Source: Nitrospirota bacterium
Lineage (GTDB): Bacteria > Nitrospirota > Nitrospiria > Nitrospirales > UBA8639
DNA: 36,258 nt
Direction: 5' to 3'
Assembly (NCBI GenBank): GCA_027623995.1
Contig: JAQBUF010000031.1
Span: 1-36,258 of the forward strand
Part shown: piece by piece, positions 1 to 8,864 of the stretch
Layout of the letters: each line of letters starts with the position of its first letter
How positions within the stretch are numbered: position 1 is the first letter of the stretch
Program-made: the position numbers and the translations under genes
The notes under the pieces: generated by a model
Seen by the model: only the letters and a program-made list of their open reading frames with translations
Told to the model about the DNA's origin: nothing
The model's database searches: none

Positions 1-11
1 CGCTTTTTCAT
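1..11 (-). mobile_element. Start of a transposase-like gene leaving the left edge
   Basis: On the minus strand an ATG at 11-9 is followed by codons giving Met-Lys-Lys-Arg before the window ends. A strong AGGAGG lies 7 bases upstream. This start resembles IS3-family OrfA proteins, but four codons cannot identify a family. The neighbouring response regulator has lost its N-terminus, which fits an insertion sequence whose end lies somewhere between about 70 and 100. Transposase identity is inference. Confidence 0.4.
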
Positions 12-67
12 GGCGTATCCTCCTTTTGTCTGAAAGGTTGGTGATGTGCTTATCACCAGGATACGCC
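12..67 (-). promoter_or_regulatory. Three-way-junction leader hiding the ribosome binding site
   Basis: Read on the minus strand, the leader directly before the ATG at 11 folds completely. The outer stem pairs 67-58 with 21-12 (ten perfect pairs). Inside it are a 6-bp hairpin (57-52 with 45-40) and a 5-bp hairpin (37-33 with 26-22). The AGGAGG ribosome site is split between the last two strands, so it would be sequestered. Some insertion sequences use fold-back of this kind to stop translation of read-through transcripts. The pairing is seen; the role is inferred. Confidence 0.55.
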
Positions 68-96
68 GCCTTTGATTTTCAGATCATCCCCAACTT

Positions 97-669
97 TTGA
101 GTATAACTCTCCGTTTGGTGGGTTGTGCCAGAACGTATCAAGAAGCCGTAACCCAATTAAAATTATCACGGCCTGACGTACTTCTCACGGATGTGATTCT
201 GCCTGATCGTACGGGCGCGGAAGCTTGTCGAGAAATTACAGAAACATTTCCAGGGATTCGTGTGCTGTTTTTAGCCCTGCACCAAGAAAAGGCTGCGGTC
301 TATTCTGCGGTGTTGGCCGGGGCATCCGGATATGTATTGAAAGAGTCAGCAAGGGATCGATTAATCCCGACGATTGAGTTGGTAGCCGATGGCCATTCGA
401 TATTTGAGCAGGATACATTAATGGAAGTTCAGAATTGGGTGAGGAAAACACAAGATCCAGACGGGTTATTGGATTGGAATTTGAGTCCTCAACAATCCAG
501 ACTGGTCGAATTGTTGGCGAAGGGCCGTAGGAATAAAGAAATTGCGGAAGCCATGGATTTATCTGAAAAAACTATCAGGAATTACCTTGCCACCGTGTTT
601 AAAAAACTACATATCACGCATCGTTCTCAGATCATCTCGCTGTATGAGAAACGGCATGTCGATGAGTAG
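97..669 (+). pseudogene. LuxR-type response regulator, N-terminus lost
   Basis: A NarL/FixJ-type response regulator of 190 codons. Residues 1-105 match the second half of a receiver domain: the phospho-acceptor Asp is in LLTDVILPD (about residue 32), followed by the LFLAL and YVLKES strands. Residues 125-185 are a complete LuxR helix-turn-helix (LSPQQSRLVELLAKG, KTIRNYLATVFKKL). The first beta strand and the acidic pair that binds magnesium are missing, and the only start is a TTG with no ribosome site. The bases just upstream belong to an apparent insertion-sequence end. The gene is therefore probably a 5'-truncated remnant, although the DNA-binding domain is intact. Confidence 0.75.
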
Positions 670-743
670 CGCGACATATCGCATTTCTTAAGGACGGCAT
701 TGGCTGTTCTCCTCCATACTTGTCTTTTAGAGTTCTTGTTTTA

Positions 744-2492
744 CCTAAATTGAGCGATTCTTTCTTGAACAACGTTCCCGAAACGTGAGCATGTCCGCGC
801 GAGCCTAGGGTATACTCATTCGGACCACCCCTCTCATCCGATCACCCGATCACCCGATCACCCAACAAGTGAGTGTGACCCCGATGCCTGAGACCCAGCC
901 CACCTACCGAATGGCTCATGTCGCCACCACCTCGGATACGCTGACGAGCCGCGGCGGCTTAGCCCTCTTCGTCCGCGACCGCTCGCAGATCCAGATGGCG
1001 CCGCTCTTGGAGCAGGCCTTTGGCCCGCTCCGCAAAAGCCGCAAAGGCCTGCCCCTTTGGTCCCTCTTCCAGCCGCTCTTCTGTTTCTTCCTCGATGGCA
1101 CCAGCCGGCATCTGCGGTACGTTGATCACCTGAAAGCCGATCCGGGGTATGCGGCCACCCTGGAGAGCCCCCAAGCCCAACTGGCGTCGTCGCATGCGAT
1201 GAAACGGTTCTTCAAAGCCTTGGCCTGGACGGCGGGCGGAAGCTTCCGCACGATCCTCAATCAATTGTTTGTCTGGCGGCTCAAGCTGGTGGGCCCTCGG
1301 GTGATCGAGGCGACCATCGAGACCATGGTGCTGGATCACGACGAGGCCCCGAAACGACATGGCGTCCAGCCCACGTACAAACAAGTCAAAGTTTTCAGCC
1401 CTTGCAGATGATCTGGGCGGGCAAAATTGTGGACGCGGTGTTTCGTGGCGGACGCAAGCACAGCAATGCCGGCCATACCGTGATCAATATGCTCCAGCGG
1501 ATGGTCCCCCTGATGCGCGAGGCCTGTGGGGCTCACGTGGTGATCATCATCCGCTTCGACAGTGGCTTTTTCGATGAAGCCATCCTGCAGGCTTGTGACG
1601 AATTGCAGGGGGGCGTCATCATGACCGGCAAGATGTCCCCGACGATCAAAACGTATGTCAGAGCCCAAGACCCGGCTCAGTGGGCGATCTATGACAATGG
1701 GCACCAAGAGTGGGAGTATCTGGAGTTCGGGTGGCGGTGCGAGAGCTGGGCGCGGCACGACCGGGCGCTGTCTACACGAGCCGTGACGGAAACGAATGGG
1801 CAGCGCCTGCTGGACTTTGCCCGTCCCGATAATGTCATCCTGACAAACCTGGGCGTGAACGCTGTGGTGCTCGCCTCCGCGTCTGTCGACGAGCAGATCC
1901 ACTGGACCCAGCCTGAGACCCTCATTGCCAGCCATCATCGCCGGGGGGCGGATGAACTCCCGCATCGTGGGCTGAAAGATTTTGGCGTCGAGGCGCTCCC
2001 CTTCAAGCGGTTCCCAGCCAATGCCGCGTTCTCCTCCTGCATGCTGATCGCCTTCTTCTTCTCGGAGACCTTCAAGGAGGATGTGCTGGTCGAGGTGCTG
2101 CCGGTGACCAGTTACGCCACCACGGTGCGGCGCATGGTGATCGACATCGCGGCCAAGGTGGTTCGGACAGGAGGCCAGGTCATCTTGAAAGTCACCCACT
2201 CGGTCATGGCCACGCTGCGATTCGCCCAGCTCTGGGTCCGCTGTCAATCGCCCCCGCCGATTCTCTCGGTCTCACGACGTCAGTAGCCTCATCTCCTCCC
2301 CGTCCAGCCATCCAGTCCACCCGTTTGTCCAAATGCTGGCAGGAACAGGTGGAGGACCAGTCTCATCCTCGTTTGGCACGGCCCAAGCTCCTATAATTTC
2401 CAAGATTCGGCATCTCGATGGCTCGCTCAGCCTGACTGGTGATGTTCCCGGCTGAAAAACCGACTGGCTGAAAGAGAATCGCTCAATTTAGG
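744..2492 (+). mobile_element. IS1380-family insertion sequence
   Basis: An element of about 1.75 kb bounded by inverted repeats: CCTAAATTGAGCGATTCT at 744-761, and its exact complement ending at 2492. It carries one transposase reading frame, frameshifted at about 1391. The flanks (TTTA on the left, TATT on the right) do not form a target duplication. The element may therefore have been rearranged, or one flank replaced. Its right end supplies the last 22 codons of the neighbouring XRE gene. A GATCACCC motif is repeated three times just before the transposase. Confidence 0.8.
869..2286 (+). pseudogene. IS1380-family transposase with a single-base frameshift
   Basis: The first part (869 to about 1390) ends LVLDHDEA-like and RHGVQPTYKQVK; the second continues QMIWAGKIVDAVFRGGRKHSN in another frame. 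The join is at 1388-1395. Adding one base after AAA restores K-G-F-Q-P-L-Q-M-I-W, the expected family sequence, so one base (probably a G) has been lost. The rest is full length, including FDSGFFDEAILQACDEL. The DDE Asp in VLDHDEA and later motifs are present. A few IS families use programmed frameshifting, but I see no slippery heptamer here, so a decayed copy is more likely. The start is GTG at 869. Confidence 0.85.
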
Positions 2493-2493
2493 T

Positions 2494-3029
2494 ATTAATA
2501 AACGTCGAACTGAAACGGCCCTTTGAATGGCACTCTGATTCACCAACAAATAATTGGGATAGAACGGTTCGCCCTTTCGCCAAAGATGCCAACGCTCCAT
2601 CACAGAATCCACCGATCGTTGTGTGGTTTCCATCAATCGGACGGCCTCAGCATGGGCCAATGCCCCATCATACAACAGCACTTGATTGGTCAGCTGTCGA
2701 AGCTCCTGGCCAATAGCCTTGACCTTGAGAGGAAGATACCGAGGGCGCTTCGGCATCTGCGACAGGACATCAACCGCGGTTAACGCCATACTCCAATACG
2801 GTTTCACGGATGTGGGCGCTTTATCTTTTTGCGCAACCAGTAGCAGTTCGACTGGATTGAGACCTAACAGCTCGGCGATCCTGACACACAATTCAGGATT
2901 CGGCGTTTTGCGCCCACGACGAATCAAGTTGGCTTCAGGCTGGGTAATGCCCAAACATTTTGCCAACGCATAATCACTGCGTAAACCACACTGCGCTTTC
3001 ACTTGCTCTAAATATTTGGCGCTCTCCAT
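2494..3029 (-). pseudogene. XRE-type helix-turn-helix regulator, C-terminus cut by the IS
   Basis: The ATG at 3029 follows a good AGGGAGG site. Residues 1-66 are an XRE-like helix-turn-helix (YALAKCLGITQPEANLIRRG, then CVRIAELLGLNPVELLLV). The remaining part has no family I recognise and is rich in basic and aromatic residues. The open frame runs to 2427, but after about residue 178 it reads through the IS1380 inverted repeat, so the native C-terminus is missing. It may still bind DNA. There is no receiver or enzyme domain. Confidence 0.65.
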
Positions 3030-3245
3030 AGCGCCTCCCTGGGAGACCGATCATATCGATGGAATGAAGAGCAGGGCAAGCGTCCAGGGTTATCTATTAT
3101 GAACAGGATTGGGTATTGAGGATGGTCATTCAGAGGAAAATGAAGAGAAAATAGGAAGGAGAAGAGGGCAACATTCAAACTATACGCACCGCCTCAGGCA
3201 CACATTCTTCGCACACATCCACAGCATTTGAGGATTATCAAGGAC

Positions 3246-3590
3246 CTACTGGCGAAGAGGATTGGGAAACACAAGCGTATAGCCTTTCATTTCCATGCAT
3301 CGACCGGCTTCCATTCCCAACGTGACCAGGGTGCTAAACCATTCGCCGTACACATCGAGATCCTGCTCACATTGTGCATAATCTACAATCGTGTCAATCT
3401 CAGATTTACCCACTCGTTGCCATTGACCTTGTTGGCAATCCCAATACGGATGACACAACCGCTCGCCTAGACTAGGCCCATAGTCAGCTTCTGCATATTG
3501 ATTCAATGAATCTGAAATGCACCCAGAAAGTCCCACACAGAACCCGACGCTCAAAAATAGTCCGAGATTCAAAGTTCGACTTAATCTCAT
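3246..3590 (-). CDS. Small lipoprotein, unknown function
   Basis: A 114-residue precursor. The start at 3590 (MRLSRTL) is preferred over the upstream ATG at 3602, because GGAGGGG lies just before it. A hydrophobic signal is followed by the lipobox GLSGC, so the mature protein probably begins at that cysteine and is anchored in a membrane. The mature part has several further cysteines (ERLCHPYWDC, YAQCEQD, GRCMEMKGY). The end, GRCMEMKGYTLV, resembles the C-terminus of other small lipoproteins of this kind. No enzyme motif is visible. Confidence 0.75.
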   Translation of the reverse strand: MRLSRTLNLGLFLSVGFCVGLSGCISDSLNQYAEADYGPSLGERLCHPYWDCQQGQWQRVGKSEIDTIVDYAQCEQDLDVYGEWFSTLVTLGMEAGRCMEMKGYTLVFPNPLRQ

Positions 3591-3769
3591 GATCCCCTCC
3601 ATACCGACGACTCCAAATACCTACCGAAAGGCTAGACCTCTTTCGCGAGATCAATTACATTGTATTTTCGGTTTGCAGGCGGTCAAACAACAGGGATGTT
3701 GAGATTTTGCTGCCCCAAGGCATAAAAGGCCTTCATCGCGCCACCTGCCAAGGGCCATCTTTTTGGAAA

Positions 3770-4249
3770 ATGCCTGTCAAGAAAATGCCTACCAAGAAAC
3801 TTCCTATACAAAAAATTGTCTCTGGTGGCCAAACCGGTGTGGATCGAGCTGCTCTTGATTTCGGCCTGGCCTTCAACATTCCCATTGGCGGATGGGGCCC
3901 AAAAGGTCGTCAAGCCGAAGACGGTTCCATCCCGTCTCACTACCCACTGCAAGACACACCATCGTCAAAACTTTCCCAGCGAACCGAATGGAATGTACGG
4001 GACTCGGATGGAACCCTCGTGCTGACCTGCGGCAACCCAACGGGTGGGACCGCGCTCACCATTCGCCTCGCGAAACATCATCACAGACCGCACCTTGTCA
4101 TTGACCTCAATACACATCCCAAGCCATCCGAAGCTTTCCCTTGGCTCATTCAGCACAACATTCACGTTCTCAATATTGCCGGTCCTCGGCAAAGCACTTT
4201 CCCCGCCATCTATCAATTGGCATATGCCTTTCTTAAAACCCTACTATAA
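3770..4249 (+). CDS. Putative molybdenum-carrier / SLOG-family protein
   Basis: About 159 residues beginning MPVKKMPTKK. The motif IVSGGQTGVDRAALD followed by GGWGPKGRQAEDG is the signature of the cpYpsA / 'putative molybdenum carrier' family, a Rossmann-like SLOG fold that binds nucleotide-type ligands. NPTGGTALTIRLAK and the C-terminal LNIAGPRQS segment also fit. Binding of molybdenum cofactor is known for one related carrier protein; the ligand here cannot be read. The start is uncertain: ATGs at 3770 and 3785 are both possible, neither with a strong ribosome site, and the frame opens at a TTG at 3707. Low-complexity Lys/Pro residues precede the domain. Confidence 0.75.
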   Translation: MPVKKMPTKKLPIQKIVSGGQTGVDRAALDFGLAFNIPIGGWGPKGRQAEDGSIPSHYPLQDTPSSKLSQRTEWNVRDSDGTLVLTCGNPTGGTALTIRLAKHHHRPHLVIDLNTHPKPSEAFPWLIQHNIHVLNIAGPRQSTFPAIYQLAYAFLKTLL

Positions 4250-4382
4250 TGTTAAGGAAGAAAGGGTATTGAAAAAATGGGGTAAAAAAAAGAGAGTTGC
4301 GGGCCTAGGTGGGAAGACAAAGACGCAGAGAGCCTTCAGGGGATCATGCACCAAAAGTCCTGTCACAAGAAGTGCGGATGAT

Positions 4383-4586
4383 CTATGTTGGACGAGTGCG
4401 TATGGTTAAAGGAGGCCGTCCAGGTCCACCTGGATGCCAGGGTCGGCTTCCTTTCCGCTCCCTCATCATCGTCCGTCGCTTCCGCAAATGGATTTCACAA
4501 AACCATTGGCTCACGGCTTTGCGAGGACAATAGATACACAGGCCCGCTTCCTTGTGGCGCTGTTGATATCGTTGCTGCCTCGTCAT
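4383..4586 (-). CDS. Small basic zinc-finger-like protein
   Basis: The ATG at 4586 gives MTRQQRYQQRHKEAGLC and a protein of 67 residues. CIYC and CEIH, 11 residues apart, could bind one zinc ion. The remainder is strongly basic, ending in a Gly-Pro-rich tail. Small proteins with this arrangement (Gln/Arg helix, then a CxxC...CxxH finger) occur in many genomes without known function. An extended frame starts at a TTG at 4625, but the extra residues come from a palindrome and promoter-like DNA. There is no Shine-Dalgarno site, so translation may be almost leaderless. Confidence 0.5.
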   Translation of the reverse strand: MTRQQRYQQRHKEAGLCIYCPRKAVSQWFCEIHLRKRRTMMRERKGSRPWHPGGPGRPPLTIRTRPT

Positions 4587-4595
4587 AGTATAAAA

Positions 4596-4616
4596 ATGAT
4601 AACAGGTTGTTATCAT
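4596..4616 (-). promoter_or_regulatory. Perfect 9-3-9 palindrome over a promoter-like sequence
   Basis: ATGATAACA (4596-4604) and TGTTATCAT (4608-4616) are exact complements with a 3-base centre. On the minus strand TTGAAT at 4625-4620 and TATCAT inside the palindrome are 18 bases apart, a reasonable -35/-10 pair. A repressor bound here would cover the promoter of the small zinc-finger gene, whose ATG is only about ten bases further on. The cognate regulator is unknown. Confidence 0.5.
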
Positions 4617-4670
4617 ATAATTCAATTTTTTAATTACTAACCCAGCTAGGCCTTTTGCCTCAGGCGTGAC

Positions 4671-5198
4671 ATGAACATCCTCACACTCTTTCTCTCCACA
4701 TCAGCTTGGATACTTGGGCAGGGACTCTTCTTCGACTCCATTCCCACGCAAAATCATTCCCTGAGTCACCGGACATCTTCCGGTTATTTCACACCACCAC
4801 ACACCAGGATGCCGAAACAAACCAAAGATACAGGCGATCTGATTTCCATTCCTCACCTATTACAACACCCTGATACATATCATCAGAAAATCATTCGCCT
4901 GCGAGGCACCGTCACGCGACTGGAATTGCATCTTGATGAAACGAATCACTTCATCGATTTTGTGTTTTTTGTACAAGAAGAAGATCAGCGCGTACTAGTA
5001 TTTGGACGGCACGACCGGACCAAAGGAGACATTCAATTAACCAGCGACCGAACAGTCGAAGTCCAAGGACTCTTTTGGAAGGAACGACTCGCTAATGGAC
5101 ACGTGCTCAAAAACAATCTGGAAGCCCAGGCTGTGTGGTTTTACCCCCCACTCATTCCCGATCACGCCAAGCACACTAGCCTTGACAAAAACACGTAG
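4671..5198 (+). CDS. Exported OB-fold-like protein
   Basis: A 175-residue precursor with a hydrophobic N-terminal signal (residues 1-20). The conserved-looking part is residues 60-165. ISIPHLLQHPDTYHQKIIRLRGTVTRLE, then FVFFVQEEDQRVLVFGRHD and TVEVQGLFWKE, has the strand pattern of bacterial nucleic-acid-binding-like OB folds found in periplasmic proteins. No catalytic residues are evident. It converges with the glycosyltransferase gene; the two stops are only a few bases apart. Function unknown. Confidence 0.6.
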   Translation: MNILTLFLSTSAWILGQGLFFDSIPTQNHSLSHRTSSGYFTPPHTRMPKQTKDTGDLISIPHLLQHPDTYHQKIIRLRGTVTRLELHLDETNHFIDFVFFVQEEDQRVLVFGRHDRTKGDIQLTSDRTVEVQGLFWKERLANGHVLKNNLEAQAVWFYPPLIPDHAKHTSLDKNT

Positions 5199-5200
5199 AA

Positions 5201-6286
5201 CTATTTTGAAAGGTAAGAGTCAATAATATCAGCCGCAGCCATGATACCAGACTCAAGTGGCAACTCGACTGGATCAGGAAGAGCAAAGGCCGCGTCCAGA
5301 GCTTCACGCCAAGCACCAGCATAAAACTCTTCTTTTGAAAGTTCATACGCCCTGCCATATCGATGAGCATAATCCGCCAACACCCCTTCATCGGAAAAAT
5401 TGTAACGCCGCACATACACGAGAGGTTTTCTGGCAGCGACCGCTTCAATCACGGTTCCATATCCAGGCTTGGACAGAATAATATCTGCCGCCTCAAACAA
5501 TTCATCAAAACTTTCTGACATATGACGCATCGACTTCAGCCGTGTATAGTTCGTTAGAAGATCCATGTCCAAAAGAAATTGATATGGGGCAAGTCGATCA
5601 ATCTCGTCAAAGGGCAAGGAGTCCAAAGGCACGCCACCCAGAGCGACGAGAACCAAAGGCCCCTCGGTTGCACGAGCTGCGGTCGCTTTCACTGGTCGCA
5701 GGTCATCAGGTAATCGATGACCAATAGGCCCAACATCAACATGTCGAGGAAACGATTGCATAGGTAACGATGGGGCAAGTCGAACGACAAGTTCGGCTCG
5801 CGTATAGGCTGCCTGAATATGCTCCATTATTTTACCTTGCTCAGGCGTAGGAACATCCACCAACTCTTGCAGGACCTGGTCCCAAGACAGGGAGCCAAAG
5901 CCAATCGTCGGGACCCCAACGTGCGCTCCAGCGTCTAAAGCAAGATAGGAAATATTGGAAAGCATGAGGTCAGGACGGAAGTGCTTGATGGCATCACATT
6001 CTTCTTGCAGCCGGCCATCCCAGGTATTGTGAAAATCACGGTAGGCTTTCCAGGTCGCAGGGACATCAATGGTCAACGGTCCCTGTTGCACGCAACCTAC
6101 ATCCTGCTCCTGCACACTCAGGTCCCAAGGGACTGTGAGTCGAGTCTCAAAAAAATAACTCGGAACGGTCGTGCGGAGCAGGACCTTCAAAGAAGGGTTC
6201 CGCCGACCCAACTCATTAAGCACCGGCACCACTTGAGCCGCATGCCCAAACCCATGACCTGAAATTGCGCACCAAATTAAAGACAT
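5201..6286 (-). CDS. GT-B type glycosyltransferase
   Basis: About 361 residues starting MSLIWCAISGHGFGHAAQ. The N-terminal GHGFGHA motif and the C-terminal ADIILSKPGYGTVIEAVAARKPLVYV are typical of the GT-B fold (MurG / family 28 and related UDP-sugar transferases). In that fold the second motif contacts the donor nucleotide and the first lies near the acceptor. No transmembrane segment is visible, so it is probably cytosolic or peripheral. The acceptor cannot be predicted. The start at 6286 is preferred over a TTG at 6298 because the motif begins immediately. No other sugar genes are nearby. Confidence 0.75.
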   Translation of the reverse strand: MSLIWCAISGHGFGHAAQVVPVLNELGRRNPSLKVLLRTTVPSYFFETRLTVPWDLSVQEQDVGCVQQGPLTIDVPATWKAYRDFHNTWDGRLQEECDAIKHFRPDLMLSNISYLALDAGAHVGVPTIGFGSLSWDQVLQELVDVPTPEQGKIMEHIQAAYTRAELVVRLAPSLPMQSFPRHVDVGPIGHRLPDDLRPVKATAARATEGPLVLVALGGVPLDSLPFDEIDRLAPYQFLLDMDLLTNYTRLKSMRHMSESFDELFEAADIILSKPGYGTVIEAVAARKPLVYVRRYNFSDEGVLADYAHRYGRAYELSKEEFYAGAWREALDAAFALPDPVELPLESGIMAAADIIDSYLSK

Positions 6287-6405
6287 GACGAATTCCAAAT
6301 TTCACTCAAGACTCTTACCTTTACTAGGGTGCTTGACGATTCTCAAGAAAAGAGTTATTCCACCTTTGAGAGGTACAACTTCCACACAGCGACATGCTCC
6401 AAGCC

Positions 6406-6882
6406 ATGAAAAAACCTACTTGCCATACAACATGGCTCTACAAGCTTTTTGTTTTAGGATTGCTGTTTGGGCTAGTGAGCTGCAGTAGCGCTCCGCAAAA
6501 ACCCAGACCACCTCAGTCGCAAGCACCCTCAAAGATCACGAATACAAAAGAACACCATGGCATAGAAACCCAACTGTTGAACACCATGGCTGAGGCTCGT
6601 AAGTTGGGACCAGCCAACCCTCTCTTACTCAGTACGATGTATAGCTTGGCATCATATTATCGTGAACACCAGGAATTTGAAAAAGCCGAGGGCATGTATC
6701 AGGAAGCGATTTCATTAAAAGAACACGTCTCTGGACCTCATCACCAGGACGTCGCCATCATTCTCAACCAATACGCGGCAATGCTTCGAGATGCCCATCG
6801 CATGCAAGAAGCCACGGCATTGGAACATCGAGCCCGCAAAATCCAATCATCGAACACTCCACACACCGTTTCCCGTCAGTAA
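6406..6882 (+). CDS. TPR-containing lipoprotein
   Basis: About 158 residues. A basic N-terminus and hydrophobic stretch lead to the lipobox LVSCSS, then a Pro/Gln-rich linker (residues 30-50). Residues 70-150 hold two tetratricopeptide-type repeats (LLLSTMYSLASYYREHQEFEKAEGMYQ, then DVAIILNQYAAMLRDAHRMQEA). The repeat connector SGPHHQDVA is the form common in TPR_12-type proteins. It is probably an envelope adaptor binding other proteins. An ATG at 6394 is an alternative start. Confidence 0.75.
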   Translation: MKKPTCHTTWLYKLFVLGLLFGLVSCSSAPQKPRPPQSQAPSKITNTKEHHGIETQLLNTMAEARKLGPANPLLLSTMYSLASYYREHQEFEKAEGMYQEAISLKEHVSGPHHQDVAIILNQYAAMLRDAHRMQEATALEHRARKIQSSNTPHTVSRQ

Positions 6883-6906
6883 CCTACATTTATCCGCCCC
6901 TACCTC

Positions 6907-6940
6907 GGCAAAATTTCTAGCTCATCGAGCCAGAAATGCC
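6907..6940. terminator. Hairpin between genes, possible terminator
   Basis: ATTTCT-a-GCTC, then ATC, then GAGC-c-AGAAAT form a 10-pair stem with one mismatch, and GGC/GCC extend it. It lies 25 bases after the TPR lipoprotein gene. No clear run of T follows on either strand, so it may be an RNA-stabilising hairpin rather than an intrinsic terminator. Confidence 0.35.
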
Positions 6941-7092
6941 GCATCACTAGGAATCTTTTTCCGAGCAGGAAACACAAACGAGAAAGAACATGAAAAGACG
7001 AGTGGCAAAAGGCTCTGACGTTCACTGATAAAACCTGGCATGCGACTTGAATGTATTTGTAGCAGGACCACTCTGCACACAGGAGATGCCGC

Positions 7093-7386
7093 ATGAAAAC
7101 GAAAGCCAAGTCTTCCCCTAAACCAGCCCGTCGCACTAAAAATACGAGCCGAGAGGTTGCCGCAACTGCGGCCCCACAAACACGAACGGTTCCTCGGTGC
7201 ACACGATGTGGATCACGGACTATCCGCTTGGAGCAGTTGAACCAAGAACTGTTAGCCGTCTTAGCCATTCATTGCCTGATTTGCGGCCATCATGCCTTCG
7301 TTGGCAAACCCATGGTTCGCCTCATTCGCAAACCTGAAATCCCTCAACAACGCCCCGTCATTTCAAAAGACGCCGTTCAAGCCTAA
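7093..7386 (+). CDS. Small zinc-ribbon protein with a basic N-terminus
   Basis: A 97-residue protein; ATG after a good AGGAG site. Residues 1-35 are Lys/Arg/Ser/Pro-rich (MKTKAKSSPKPARRTKN). CTRCGSR at about 36 and CLICGHH at about 63 form a CxxC...CxxC zinc ribbon, followed by VGKPMVRLIRKP. Such proteins often bind nucleic acid or act as adaptors; the partner is unknown. It converges with the flavoprotein gene 16 bases downstream. Confidence 0.6.
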   Translation: MKTKAKSSPKPARRTKNTSREVAATAAPQTRTVPRCTRCGSRTIRLEQLNQELLAVLAIHCLICGHHAFVGKPMVRLIRKPEIPQQRPVISKDAVQA

Positions 7387-7402
7387 CATCCCAGATATTG
7401 GC

Positions 7403-8311
7403 TCACCACACCTCCGCGCGAAAACTCAACGGAGAAATGTCCAGCTGACGCAACCCGAGGGTCAGCTGGTCACGCGCCTTGGCATTTCCACACAACCGAA
7501 TATGACATTGCTCAACATTCGGAACTAACGCGAGCAATGGCTCTAGATTGACTTGGGATTCAGAGCCACCATCTTCTTCTATCGTCATGACCCGACCCTT
7601 GGTGAATGGCCAACCTTCTGGCCATTCACGGGTTAACACGGGGTGGTATTGGAAGTGATCAGGAACAGTACGAGCCAGCTCTAACAACTCGTCATGCTCC
7701 ATCAATTGTCGAGGATTTCGTACAGTCGCCACCAAGGTGACCTCCACTCCACGACACGTCCTTGACTTCCCAAACCCCTGTTTCCGCATATAACGAAGAT
7801 GGGACAAGAACGGCGTGATTCCCGTAGAAAACGACAAGGCCAAGAACCGCATAGTCGGCCAGACAATGTCGGGTTCCAAAATCAAATTATTGGGTTGTAT
7901 CTTTTGACTATTTTCATAGACCACTAATTCTTTGGCTTCCTCATCGACATCCACACGAACATCAATTGTTCCGCTGCTCAGCATTATTTCGGGGATAGCC
8001 TCGCTTTGCCACCAAGGGGACGTATCTGCCTTTTCTCGATGGGTATCATTCACAATGGTTTCCAATGCTCGAGGTGCATCCATGGCACAATTCGATCGGG
8101 TATACATTCTCCGTCTGAACTTTCCAGTCCGTTGCCCAAACGGGCGAGCCAGAAACGCGCTTCCCGGATGCATCCGATCTTGGATAGGAAAAAGGCGGCC
8201 CTCGACCTCATAGGTTTCTGGCAGGGTGAGCACAACTTTCCGAACCTCCCCTGGTTCATAGGTGTTAATCTCTGTGACCGTGGCCGGAACAAATACCTCG
8301 CGTGGCATCAT
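7403..8311 (-). CDS. Ferredoxin-NADP reductase-like flavoprotein
   Basis: 302 residues, starting MMPREVF after an AAGGAGCAGG site. The FAD-binding signature RRMYTRSNCAMD (R-x-Y-T) is near residue 66. FSTGITPFLSHLRYM near residue 161 is the nucleotide-binding motif of the FNR superfamily. LCGNAKARDQL near 272 and the C-terminal FRAEVW match the usual ending, where the last aromatic residue stacks on the flavin. It probably moves electrons between NAD(P)H and a small carrier protein. No ferredoxin or oxygenase gene is adjacent, so the partner is unknown. Confidence 0.75.
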   Translation of the reverse strand: MMPREVFVPATVTEINTYEPGEVRKVVLTLPETYEVEGRLFPIQDRMHPGSAFLARPFGQRTGKFRRRMYTRSNCAMDAPRALETIVNDTHREKADTSPWWQSEAIPEIMLSSGTIDVRVDVDEEAKELVVYENSQKIQPNNLILEPDIVWPTMRFLALSFSTGITPFLSHLRYMRKQGFGKSRTCRGVEVTLVATVRNPRQLMEHDELLELARTVPDHFQYHPVLTREWPEGWPFTKGRVMTIEEDGGSESQVNLEPLLALVPNVEQCHIRLCGNAKARDQLTLGLRQLDISPLSFRAEVW

Positions 8312-8510
8312 GAATAATCCTGCTCCTTGTCGAAAAATCCCCAGGTTGACTGCCTCAGCATTTCCTCATCATCTTACCCTCTTGCCATCATTGACGTAAG
8401 GTCAACTCTCGTTCCTCAACGTGAATCTCTTGTCGCCAACAGATGAAGAGAGTAAGATTCTCGGAGGCGTTGGGTAAAATTTACTTTTCTGTTCAAGGCA
8501 GGCATACACG

Positions 8511-8864
8511 ATGGCAGGACCAGATAAACTCCAAGGGCTTCCCCAACCGCCATCACATCTTTCATCATCAAAGACTATACCTTCAGAATCGCAAATCGCA
8601 AAAAAAGCCTCTGCCCCCTCGCCTCGCACCGACAGCGTTAACCTTTCCCCGCAGAATACTGAATACGCCCAAGTGTTGAAACGCATAGATGAGTTCCCGG
8701 ACATTCGCCACGACCGCGTAGAACACATCAGAAAAGCCCTGGAAGCCGGCACCTACGATATCGACCCTCACCTTGTGGCCGAACGGATCATTCAGGAAAT
8801 CGTCAGCGAGAACACACCGCAAAAAAATCCACCAAATGCGCCTAACACCCCCAAAGCCTCCTAA
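8511..8864 (+). CDS. flgM: Anti-sigma-28 factor FlgM
   Basis: 117 residues. The N-terminal half is Pro/Ser-rich and probably disordered. DSVNLSPQ near residue 42, then VLKRIDEFPDIRHDRVEHIR and AGTYDIDPHLVAERIIQEIV, match the FlgM sigma-binding helices. FlgM holds the flagellar sigma factor FliA inactive until the hook is finished, then is exported. The ATG has AAGGCAGG upstream. The neighbouring PilZ protein also points to motility control, but no structural flagellar gene is in the window. Confidence 0.9.
   Translation: MAGPDKLQGLPQPPSHLSSSKTIPSESQIAKKASAPSPRTDSVNLSPQNTEYAQVLKRIDEFPDIRHDRVEHIRKALEAGTYDIDPHLVAERIIQEIVSENTPQKNPPNAPNTPKAS

Noticed and set aside
840-864. Triple GATCACCC repeat
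   Set aside because: Short low-complexity repeat inside the IS1380 element, with no sign of wider meaning.
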